64,000 nucleotides of DNA from Novosphingopyxis baekryungensis DSM 16222 (GTDB lineage Bacteria > Pseudomonadota > Alphaproteobacteria > Sphingomonadales > Sphingomonadaceae). Positions 23,534 through 31,192 of the stretch are shown in pieces. The position numbers were made by a program, and so were the translations under genes. Numbering within the stretch: position 1 is the stretch's first letter; every line of letters begins with the position of its first letter. The DNA lies in NCBI RefSeq assembly GCF_000420305.1, contig NZ_ATUR01000007.1, positions 124,001 to 188,000 on the forward strand. Reading direction: 5' to 3'. The notes under the pieces are model-generated. The model ran no database searches, had not been told where the DNA came from, and saw only the letters and a list, made by a program, of their open reading frames with translations.

Positions 23534-24874
23534 CTAGAGCCCGTCTTCGTCCTGCTGGGGGCGGTCCCAGTCCCTGGGGCGCTGCAACTGCTCGCTCAGG
23601 CCCGGCGGCAGGTTGCGAAAATTGAGATCGCGCTGCGGGAACGGAATTTCCACGCCATTGTCCTTGAACAGGAACCAGAGCCGCTGCAGCACGTCCGATC
23701 GAACATTGCCGACGCCTTCCTCCGGGTCCTTGATCCACACCAGAATCTCGAAGTTGACGCTGCTGTCGCCATAGTCGGTCCACCAGATATTGGGGCGGGG
23801 CAGGTCCAGCACGCGCGGACTGTCCTCCGCCGCGCGGGCCATCAGCTTGAGCACCAGCTCCATGTCCGACGCATAGGATACGCCCACGGGAATCCGGACA
23901 CGCACATTCTTGCTGGAATAGCTCCAGTTCTCGACTTCCTCGGTCATGAGGATTTCGTTCGGGATAAGGTGTTCCTTGCCGTCCCGCGTGACGATGGAGA
24001 CCGCGCGCACGCCGATCTTGTTGACCCAGCCGAAACTGTCGCCAACCGCAATGACATCGCCCGGCTTTATCGAGCGATCCATCAGCAGGATGATGCCGGA
24101 GATCAGGTTGCCGAAGGTCTTCTGAAACCCGAAACCGATGGCCAGGCCAAAGGCACCGGAGAACACCGCGAGCGCGGTGAGGTCGATCCCCAGAAAATCG
24201 ATGCCGACAAAGAAAGCGATGATGATGACCGCGATGCCGGCAAGCTTTTCGACCAGCAGTTTCTGCGCCGGATCGAGCCGGTTGGTGCCCTCGATGAAGT
24301 GGCGCGTGAGCCGATTGACGAAGCGCACCAGCGCGAAAAGCAGGACGGCGGTAACCGCCCATTGCAGCACGGCGAGAACGGAAATGCGGGTTTTTCCGGC
24401 TTCGAAGCCGATCCGGTCCAGCTCATTGCTGAGCGGCTCGATACCCTGCAGGCCCTCCACCAGCCCATTGACCACGAACAGGAACACCACGCCGGACAGC
24501 AGCAGCGCGGCCCATTGCGGCATGCGCAGGAAGCGGATGGCGCGATTGATCACCAAGGTGGATGCCGCCGCCAGATTGAGGCCGATCAGCGCAATCGATA
24601 ACTGGCCCCAGTTGCGGGCCTGAAAAATGATGAAGAGCAGGATCGCGACGATCAGAAAACGCGCAACCCGCTCGATCCGCTTGCACCGCCCGGGATGGGG
24701 GCCCTGTTTGAGCCGGTTCTGGACGAAATCTTCGATCTGCGGTGCCAGCGCGCTCGCGCTGGCCCAGCCGATGAGCCACGCTGCCAGAATGAGGCCCAAG
24801 GCCATGGCGGCGGAGCTGATGTCGAGATCTGCTGCAATGCCCTGATTGGCCAGCCAGTCTTCCAGAGCCCTCAT
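23534..24874 (-). CDS. Mechanosensitive channel, MscS family
   Basis: 446 residues with about five to six hydrophobic helices before the MscS pore and beta domain. The pore-lining helix reads LTALAVFSGAFGLAIGFGFQ and is followed by KTFGNLISGIILLMDRSIKP and GDVIAVGDSFGWV. The cytosolic cage continues to NFEILVWIKDPEE and RLWFLFKDNGVEIPFPQRD. It releases solutes on osmotic downshock. Its ATG overlaps the metC stop by 4 bases (ATGA), so it is coupled to metC although the functions are unrelated. Confidence 0.92.
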   Translation of the reverse strand: MRALEDWLANQGIAADLDISSAAMALGLILAAWLIGWASASALAPQIEDFVQNRLKQGPHPGRCKRIERVARFLIVAILLFIIFQARNWGQLSIALIGLNLAAASTLVINRAIRFLRMPQWAALLLSGVVFLFVVNGLVEGLQGIEPLSNELDRIGFEAGKTRISVLAVLQWAVTAVLLFALVRFVNRLTRHFIEGTNRLDPAQKLLVEKLAGIAVIIIAFFVGIDFLGIDLTALAVFSGAFGLAIGFGFQKTFGNLISGIILLMDRSIKPGDVIAVGDSFGWVNKIGVRAVSIVTRDGKEHLIPNEILMTEEVENWSYSSKNVRVRIPVGVSYASDMELVLKLMARAAEDSPRVLDLPRPNIWWTDYGDSSVNFEILVWIKDPEEGVGNVRSDVLQRLWFLFKDNGVEIPFPQRDLNFRNLPPGLSEQLQRPRDWDRPQQDEDGL

Positions 24875-26088
24875 GCGCTGCGGTTCTGCAACACGCCCAA
24901 GGCCTGCTCAAGATCGGCAATCAGATCGGCCGGATCCTCCAGGCCGATGTTCAGCCGGATCAGCTGTCCGTCGGCGCTCCAGCTGGTCGCCGTGCGGTCG
25001 GGCGCCGGATCGACCGGTAGCGCCAGGCTTTCAAACCCGCCCCAGCTATAGCCGATCCCGAACAGGTTCAGCGCGTCGATCATCGTGGCAACATCGTCAT
25101 CGCTCGCATGGCGCAGAACGAAGGAGAAGAGGCCGGACGACCCGCTGAAATCCCGTTTCCAGACATCGTGACCGGGGCAGTTTGGCAAGGCGGGGTGCAG
25201 CACCGCAGCGATGTCCGCGCGCGCATTCAGCCAGCGCGCGACGGCCAGCGCATTGGCTTCGTGCCTCCGCAGCCGCACATCGAGCGTGTGAAGCCCGCGA
25301 TGCGCCAGATAGGCATCGTCAGGGCTGATGACTTGCCCGAACTGATAGGCGGTGCGGCGCAGGGCGGTCCAATATTCCGCCGTCGTGGTGACGCTGCCGA
25401 GCATGATATCGCTATGCCCGCCAATATATTTGGTGCCTGCCAGAATGGCCAGATCGACGCCGTGCTGCAGCGCGGGAAAGAACAGAGGCGTGGCCCAGGT
25501 GTTGTCCAGCAGCGTGGCGATACCGCGCGCTTTCGCAGCGGCGCAAATGGCGGGAACATCCTGCACTTCAAAGGTCAGACTGCCGGGACTTTCAAGCAGG
25601 ATCGCGGCGACGCGGCCGCCCGTGGGCTGCGGCTCCATCAAGGCAATGATATCGTCGACGCTGGCCATGGGATCGAACCAGCGCGTGGTGACGCCCCATT
25701 GTTTCAGCCAGGCGCTGGCGAAGCTGCGCGACGGATCATAGGCATTGTCCGTCATCAACAGAACGTCGCCGGGCTTCAGCACGGCGAGCAGGGCGCAGGA
25801 GATGGCCGCAACGCCGGAGGGGAAGAGATAGGTGTCTTCCGCGCCGGGCTCCAACTCGGTCAAGGCTTCGGCAAGGGCCCAGTGCGTGGGTCCACCGCGG
25901 CGACCATAGAAGAAGTTGTTGCGCTGAACCGGGCCTTTGGCGGCGCGCAAATCGGCGACGCTGTCATAAAGATGCGTGCTTCCCCGCCAAAGTGGTGGGT
26001 TGACCACTCTGCCCCCGGTCCAGTGCTTGCGACGACCAGCCGTTACAACAGTGGTGGCGGCTTTGGTTTCTTTGATACCGTCGCCCAA
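24871..26088 (-). CDS. metC: Cystathionine beta-lyase
   Basis: 405 residues, PLP enzyme of the Cys/Met-metabolism fold that splits cystathionine into homocysteine, pyruvate and ammonia. AGTKYIGGHSDIMLG carries the PLP lysine; NNFFYGRRGGPTHWALAEAL and LLDNTWATPLFF are typical of MetC. The start is a TTG at 26088 with GGAGG at a fitting distance; no ATG is available. A TATAAT -10 box lies 33 bases upstream. It is followed by mscS with a 4-base overlap, and sseA lies upstream on the same strand, so sulfur genes are grouped. Confidence 0.92.
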   Translation of the reverse strand: MGDGIKETKAATTVVTAGRRKHWTGGRVVNPPLWRGSTHLYDSVADLRAAKGPVQRNNFFYGRRGGPTHWALAEALTELEPGAEDTYLFPSGVAAISCALLAVLKPGDVLLMTDNAYDPSRSFASAWLKQWGVTTRWFDPMASVDDIIALMEPQPTGGRVAAILLESPGSLTFEVQDVPAICAAAKARGIATLLDNTWATPLFFPALQHGVDLAILAGTKYIGGHSDIMLGSVTTTAEYWTALRRTAYQFGQVISPDDAYLAHRGLHTLDVRLRRHEANALAVARWLNARADIAAVLHPALPNCPGHDVWKRDFSGSSGLFSFVLRHASDDDVATMIDALNLFGIGYSWGGFESLALPVDPAPDRTATSWSADGQLIRLNIGLEDPADLIADLEQALGVLQNRSA

Positions 26089-26120
26089 AAACCGCCTCCG
26101 TCTGTGTCGAGATCTTCCGA

Positions 26121-26126
26121 ATTATA
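26121..26126 (-). promoter_or_regulatory. -10 box of a probable metC promoter
   Basis: Perfect TATAAT on the minus strand, 33 bases before the metC start, just downstream of a small hairpin (ACCCG ... CGGGT) that could end the sseA transcript. No clear -35 box. Confidence 0.4.
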
Positions 26127-26163
26127 CCGCTTCTACCCGCATGTGACCGGGTGGAAACAGCGA

Positions 26164-27000
26164 TCAGGCAGTGGCTTTGGGTGTATCCGCATCGGCGCCC
26201 CATTCGGACCATGCACCATCATACAGGCGCACATCCGATTTGCCGAGCAGATGCGCGGCGAACAGGGGAACGGCGGCGGTCATGCCGCTGCCACAGCTGG
26301 TGATCATCGGCTTGTCGAGATCGACCCCGGCGTCCTTGAACACGCTCTTCAGCTCGTCACCGGTTTTCCAGGTGCCGTCGGCATGAAAGAAAGCGCCGTG
26401 CGGCGTGTTGTGCGAGCCGGGGATGTGGCCACGGGCCAGATCGTCGCGCGGTTCGGCTTCTTCACCGGTGAAGCGACCCGCCGGACGGGCATCGACCACT
26501 TCGGCACCCTTGTCGTGCAGATTGGACATGACGTCGGACTTCTTGGCCACCTGCTTTTCGTCCTTCCAGACGGTGAAGTGGCGATGACGGATGTCAGGCT
26601 TGCCGGTTTCCAGCGGCCGACCCTCGGTCTTCCACTTGCTCAGACCGCCATCGAGGATGGCGACCGAATGGGCACCGAACATGTTGAGCATCCACCAGGC
26701 GCGCGCGGCGCTTTTCAGCGGGCTGTCGTCATACAGCACCACCCGGCTGCCATCGCCCAGGCCGAGCGACTGCATCCGGCTGGCGAACTTCTCCGCGCTG
26801 GGCAGCATATTGGGCAGATCGCCAGAGCTGTCCGCCAGTTCGCCGAGGTCCATGAAGACCGCGCCCGGAATATGGCCGCCCTCGAACTCGGCGCGCGCAT
26901 CGCGCCCGGCATCGGCCAGGAAATAGGTCGCGTCGACGATACGCAGATCGCTCGCGCCCATTTCGCCTGCCAGCCATTCGGTCGAAACTAGTTGGTCCAT
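26164..27000 (-). CDS. sseA: 3-mercaptopyruvate sulfurtransferase
   Basis: 278 residues, two rhodanese domains. The N-terminal one is inactive (FEGGHIPGAVFMD, with no Cys in the loop); the C-terminal one carries the active loop SCGSGMTA with the nucleophilic Cys. The CGSG[MT] loop type marks mercaptopyruvate over thiosulfate as donor. It transfers sulfur to thiols or cyanide and generates H2S/persulfide. It lies upstream of metC (75 bases) and downstream of the photolyase on the same strand. Confidence 0.93.
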   Translation of the reverse strand: MDQLVSTEWLAGEMGASDLRIVDATYFLADAGRDARAEFEGGHIPGAVFMDLGELADSSGDLPNMLPSAEKFASRMQSLGLGDGSRVVLYDDSPLKSAARAWWMLNMFGAHSVAILDGGLSKWKTEGRPLETGKPDIRHRHFTVWKDEKQVAKKSDVMSNLHDKGAEVVDARPAGRFTGEEAEPRDDLARGHIPGSHNTPHGAFFHADGTWKTGDELKSVFKDAGVDLDKPMITSCGSGMTAAVPLFAAHLLGKSDVRLYDGAWSEWGADADTPKATA

Positions 27001-27073
27001 CGTCTTTTTCCCGCTTGAGTAAGGCTGGCACGGTTAGCGCCATCGGGCGCATGTGAAAACCCTTGCCGTTACG

Positions 27074-28612
27074 TCATAATGTTTCGATCTGCTCCAACAG
27101 GGTGGCCGCGCGGTCGCGCAGCGCCTTCTTCTCCTGCGAATCCTTGCGCTCCCAATTGCGATAGGCCAGCGACATACGGTTGTTGCCGGACAGCTTATCC
27201 TCATTGCGGACCAGAAAATCCCAATAGAGCGCATTGAACGGGCAGCTGTCTTCGTCGGTCCTGGTCTTCACATTATAGGCGCAGGCTCCGCAATAATCCG
27301 ACATCCGGTCGATATAATTGCCCGAAGACGCATAGGGCTTGGACGCCAGCAGGCCGCCATCGCCAAACTGGCTCATGCCCAGCACATTGGGCAATTCCAC
27401 CCATTCATAGGCGTCGGCATAGACCTCGAGATACCAGACATGGATCTGCTTGGGATCGATCCCGGCGAGCATGGCGAAATTGCCGGTGACCATCAGCCGC
27501 TGGATATGATGGGCATAGGCATGATCCAGCGTCTGGCCGATCGCCTGCGCCATGCACTCCATGCGGGTATCGCCATCATAATAGAAGCCGGGCAGATCGC
27601 GATCCGCGCCGAAGAAGTTGCGCTCCACATAGTCCGGCCCTTCGCGCCAGTAGATGCCGCGCATATATTCGCGCCAGCCGATGATCTGGCGGATAAACCC
27701 TTCGGCGGCGTTGAGCGGCACCTTGCCTGCGCGGTAACGCTCTTCGACATCCCGGCACAGATCGACCGGATCGAGCAGGCCGCTATTGATATAGGGGCTC
27801 AGAATGGAGTGCCACAAGAACGGCTCGCCGCGCAGCATGACATCCTGATAATCGCCGAAATTGGGCAACGCCTCATCCAGAAACTGGAGGCGCGCGCGCA
27901 TGGCTTCCTCATGAGTCACGGCGAAACGAAAATGGTCGGTCGTGCCGGGATGATCGGCAAAATGCGCATTGACCAGAGCGATCACCGCTTTCGTGGTGTC
28001 GTCCGGGCGAAAGCGGATCGGGCGGGGCATCAGCAGATCGCCGCCGGGGGCCGGCTTGCGGTTTTCGCTGTCATAGTTCCAGGCATCGCCCTCCGGCTTG
28101 TCCCCGTCCATCAGGAGGCCGGTCTTGCGCCGCATCTCGCGGTAGAAGAACTCCATGCGCAGCTGTTTCTTGCCTTCGGCCCAATCCTCGAACTCGGCAT
28201 GTGTCGCAAGAAAGCGCGTGTCCGGGCAGATGGTTACCGGAAGATCGAACCGCTCCTCCCATTGTTCCAGCATTTCGCGCACGCGCCATTCGCCGGCTTC
28301 GGTGACCCTGATCGCCGACGGCGCATGGCGCTCGATCGCGCGGGCCACTTCGCCGGAAAAGCTGCCATCATTATCGGGATCGTCCAGCATCACATAATCG
28401 ACCGTCCAGCCGCGATCGCGCAGCGCTTCGGCATGATGGCGCATGGCAGACAGGATATAGGCGATCTTGGCCTTGTGATGACGGACATATTCCGTCTCGT
28501 TGGCCACTTCCATCATCAGGATGATGCAGTCTTCCGGCTCCATGCCGTCTAGCGAGGAGAGGTCGAGCGACAATTGGTCGCCGAGAATGGGGATCAGAAC
28601 GGGATGGGCCAT
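27074..28612 (-). CDS. Fe-S bacterial photolyase/cryptochrome (PhrB type)
   Basis: About 512 residues from the ATG at 28612; a TTG 12 bases earlier is the other option. N-terminal alpha/beta domain HPVLIPILGDQLSLDLSSL, then a large helical FAD domain (RQIIGWREYMRGIYW, MVTGNFAMLAGIDPKQIHVW, ASSGNYIDRMSDYCGACAY). Cysteines in TRMECMAQ, DYCGAC and DSCPFN match the four ligands of the 4Fe-4S cluster of this class. Family role: light-driven repair of (6-4) UV lesions. It is the second gene of a minus-strand run, 54 bases after the proline-rich protein. Confidence 0.9.
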   Translation of the reverse strand: MAHPVLIPILGDQLSLDLSSLDGMEPEDCIILMMEVANETEYVRHHKAKIAYILSAMRHHAEALRDRGWTVDYVMLDDPDNDGSFSGEVARAIERHAPSAIRVTEAGEWRVREMLEQWEERFDLPVTICPDTRFLATHAEFEDWAEGKKQLRMEFFYREMRRKTGLLMDGDKPEGDAWNYDSENRKPAPGGDLLMPRPIRFRPDDTTKAVIALVNAHFADHPGTTDHFRFAVTHEEAMRARLQFLDEALPNFGDYQDVMLRGEPFLWHSILSPYINSGLLDPVDLCRDVEERYRAGKVPLNAAEGFIRQIIGWREYMRGIYWREGPDYVERNFFGADRDLPGFYYDGDTRMECMAQAIGQTLDHAYAHHIQRLMVTGNFAMLAGIDPKQIHVWYLEVYADAYEWVELPNVLGMSQFGDGGLLASKPYASSGNYIDRMSDYCGACAYNVKTRTDEDSCPFNALYWDFLVRNEDKLSGNNRMSLAYRNWERKDSQEKKALRDRAATLLEQIETL

Positions 28613-28666
28613 GCTGTGATCCAAAGCGCTGAACGCAGCGCTTCGTTCCCTTGCCGCCCCGTCCGG

Positions 28667-30133
28667 TCAGACAGGCTTGGAGGCGATGCCGGTCAAATGA
28701 CGCGGTCCGCGATCGACCGGGATCGGGCCGAGCCTTTCCTGCCCGGCAGCGCCGCGGCGGCCGATGACGAAGCTGGCCTGCGTGCGATCCTCACCATCCT
28801 GCCAGGCATAGTGCAAATCGGCGGCCACCAGCGGGATGATGACCTGTCGATCGTTCATGCGGAAGATGATGCCGGGATCGAGCATGACGCGCATTTCCCC
28901 CTCCACGGGGGTGCGGCTGGTGGCGGCCATGGAGGGCAGTTCCACGGTCTGGCCGGCCGAGAGGCCCTGGAAAAAACGATCTACCTGCGCCTGCGTATCC
29001 TGACCGCCCGGCAGGATGTTGAGCTTCAGCGTGCCGCCGCTACTCGGGCCGTCGCCACTGTTGGTCAGCCAGAGCCGGTAGGCGAGGATGAACTGGTCCT
29101 CGCTTTGCTCGGCACCCAGAATTTCCAGCGCCATCTCGATCTGCGCGCGGCCACCGGCAGCCGGGCGTGCCATCCTTGTGGTCACGAAGCCTGCACTGGC
29201 GAGGGACGGTGTAGCGTTGGGCGGCGGCGATTGCGGCGTGGGTGTGGGTGGGGGCGGCGAACCGGTAAGGCCGGAAAAGGCCCGCACCGTGCCCGGCGGT
29301 TTGGCAGCCGGACTGTTTGCCGCAGGCGCGCCGGCGACGGCCTTGCTGCTGGTGGTGACCATGCCACATGGCAGCGGTTTTTTATCCGCCTGGCTGGCCG
29401 GGGCCGTGGTGTCGGCGGTGGCAGGCTGGCTGACGGGCGACGGATCGCGTTTCACGGGTGGCGTTTCGGGCGGGGTATCGGCGCTCGGCACGTTCAAGGA
29501 TGTCGTGCTGTGCACAGGCTGCCTGCGCCGGAACCGCCATAAAGCCACACCAGCCGCCGCAATCAGCAGCCCCAATATCCACAGCCAGAGAGCATTATTG
29601 CCGCGGGCCGCCTCGGGCGGATTGACTTCTGCCGCTTCGGGAGCAGGCAGCGGCGCGGTTGCCGGTGCCGGGGTGGCGACGGCTTCCGGCGCGGCGTCCA
29701 CATTGCCGGGCTCGCCCGCCGCTACGGGGATATCGGTGCTTTCCGCTTCGCGCGTCTGCGGTTCGGGTGCCCGCTGTTCCGGCGCAGGGCGCGCGGCTGT
29801 CGTGGGGCGGGGCGCCGCTGTGGTGCGCGCAGCGGGCGTCGGGGCCGCTTTGGGCGCAGGGGCGGGTCTTTCGACGCCGGTCGGCACCGTCACGGGGGCG
29901 GGCCGGGAAGATGGCGTGGGCAAGGGCAGTGGCGCGATCACCGGGCCCGGGGTGGGCGCCGGGGTCGGCACCGGATCGAGCCGGAACTGGATCGACGGGT
30001 CCGGCGCCTGCTGCGCTGCCACGGGCGTGAGCGGATACAGGATCAGCGCCAGCGGCAGAATGGCCCCAGGCCCGCGCCGGACATGTTTTCGGGAATGACA
30101 GATGGCAATGCTCGCCTTAATAGCGGCCGTCAT
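28667..30133 (-). CDS. Proline-rich single-pass membrane protein, unknown
   Basis: 488 residues. Hydrophobic N-terminal segment with a likely signal peptide cut near PVAAQQ (~41); residues ~50-165 are a Pro/Ala/Thr linker ([20 protein letters not shown] and similar); a transmembrane helix at ~179-197 ([19 protein letters not shown]) is followed by RFRRRQ; a second Pro/Ala linker; then a globular C-terminal domain (~330-480) with [20 protein letters not shown] and [11 protein letters not shown]. The layout suggests an outside stalk and an inside beta domain. I do not recognise the domain. Its ATG (30133-30131) interlocks with the queF start on the other strand. Confidence 0.75.
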   Translation of the reverse strand: MTAAIKASIAICHSRKHVRRGPGAILPLALILYPLTPVAAQQAPDPSIQFRLDPVPTPAPTPGPVIAPLPLPTPSSRPAPVTVPTGVERPAPAPKAAPTPAARTTAAPRPTTAARPAPEQRAPEPQTREAESTDIPVAAGEPGNVDAAPEAVATPAPATAPLPAPEAAEVNPPEAARGNNALWLWILGLLIAAAGVALWRFRRRQPVHSTTSLNVPSADTPPETPPVKRDPSPVSQPATADTTAPASQADKKPLPCGMVTTSSKAVAGAPAANSPAAKPPGTVRAFSGLTGSPPPPTPTPQSPPPNATPSLASAGFVTTRMARPAAGGRAQIEMALEILGAEQSEDQFILAYRLWLTNSGDGPSSGGTLKLNILPGGQDTQAQVDRFFQGLSAGQTVELPSMAATSRTPVEGEMRVMLDPGIIFRMNDRQVIIPLVAADLHYAWQDGEDRTQASFVIGRRGAAGQERLGPIPVDRGPRHLTGIASKPV

Positions 30134-30590
30134 GGCCGAACAATCAACACCCCGATTCCTGGGGCAGGACAGCCCGCTACCCGCTTCGCCGGATGAGGCG
30201 CAACTGGATTATGTACCCAATCCGCGCGCCGGGCAACTATACTGCGTCCGATTTACGGCGCCGGAATTCACGTCCCTGTGCCCGGTGACCAGCCAGCCCG
30301 ATTTTGCGCATCTGGTGATCGATTATGCGCCCGGTGAGACGATCGTGGAGTCCAAATCGCTCAAGCTGTTCCTTGGCAGCTTCCGCAATCACTGCGCTTT
30401 TCATGAGGATTGCACGGTCGGCATCGGCGTGCGTCTGTTTGAAGAGATGGCGCCCAAATGGCTGCGTATCGGCGGATATTGGTATCCGCGCGGTGGCATC
30501 CCGATCGATGTGTTCTGGCAAAGCGGCGTCGCGCCGGAGGGTTTATGGGTGCCGGAGACCGGCGTCGCACCCTATCGCGGCCGTGGCTGA
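30132..30590 (+). CDS. queF: NADPH-dependent preQ0 reductase
   Basis: 152 residues from the ATG at 30132 ([12 protein letters not shown]); an earlier ATG at 30102 would lie deep in the opposite gene. Single-domain QueF type: active-site Cys in [15 protein letters not shown] and the QueF signature [16 protein letters not shown]. It reduces preQ0 to preQ1 in queuosine synthesis. The C-terminal extension after PIDVFWQSG ([14 protein letters not shown]) is short. Its promoter must lie inside the coding sequence of the proline-rich protein on the other strand. Confidence 0.93.
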   Translation: MAEQSTPRFLGQDSPLPASPDEAQLDYVPNPRAGQLYCVRFTAPEFTSLCPVTSQPDFAHLVIDYAPGETIVESKSLKLFLGSFRNHCAFHEDCTVGIGVRLFEEMAPKWLRIGGYWYPRGGIPIDVFWQSGVAPEGLWVPETGVAPYRGRG

Positions 30591-30686
30591 ACTCCGCCGA
30601 TAACGACCCAATGTTCGGGCGGGCGCAATAATAAATAGCGTGCTTTCATCTTCCCTTCATCTGCCACTGACATTATTGTTAATATT

Positions 30687-31088
30687 ATGACCGTCAGCCA
30701 TAGCCACGCCATCGCCATCACGCCTGAAGACATCGACTTCATGGGCCATGTGAACAATGCCAATTATTTGAGCTGGGTGCAGGATGCGGTCGTTGCGCAC
30801 TGGCAGAAGATCGCGCCAAGCCAGGCGGTGGCCGAACATCTCTGGGTCGCGCTGAAACATGAGATTACCTACCGCAAGCCTGCGTTCCTGAACGATGAAG
30901 TGTTCGCCGAGGTGATCCTGCAGAAAGTGCAGGGCGCCCGGGCCTTTTACGACACCGTGATCACGCGCGGTGAAGAGGTGCTGGCAGAGGTGAAATCCAG
31001 CTGGTGCTGCCTCGATGCCGAAACCCTGCGGCCCACCCGGATCGCCAAGGATGTGGCGGAATATTTCTTTCCTTCGACACAAGACTGA
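30687..31088 (+). CDS. Acyl-CoA thioesterase, hotdog fold
   Basis: 133 residues, 4-hydroxybenzoyl-CoA thioesterase/FadM-like. PEDIDFMGHVNNANYLSWVQ supplies the catalytic Asp/His region, followed by VALKHEITYRKPAFLNDEV and SWCCLDAETLRPTRI. Substrate is unknown; such enzymes usually clear medium- or long-chain acyl-CoA. It lies between queF and the M1 peptidase, about 100 bases from each, so it is probably a single transcript. Confidence 0.88.
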   Translation: MTVSHSHAIAITPEDIDFMGHVNNANYLSWVQDAVVAHWQKIAPSQAVAEHLWVALKHEITYRKPAFLNDEVFAEVILQKVQGARAFYDTVITRGEEVLAEVKSSWCCLDAETLRPTRIAKDVAEYFFPSTQD

Positions 31089-31192
31089 TTCTTTTCGACG
31101 AAGGCGATAGCGGCGACCGCCAAATCGCTTGATGGAGCCTGGGGGCGGGCATAGTCTGCGCGGACAACGCCTAGCCCGGAGCTCTCCGTACC

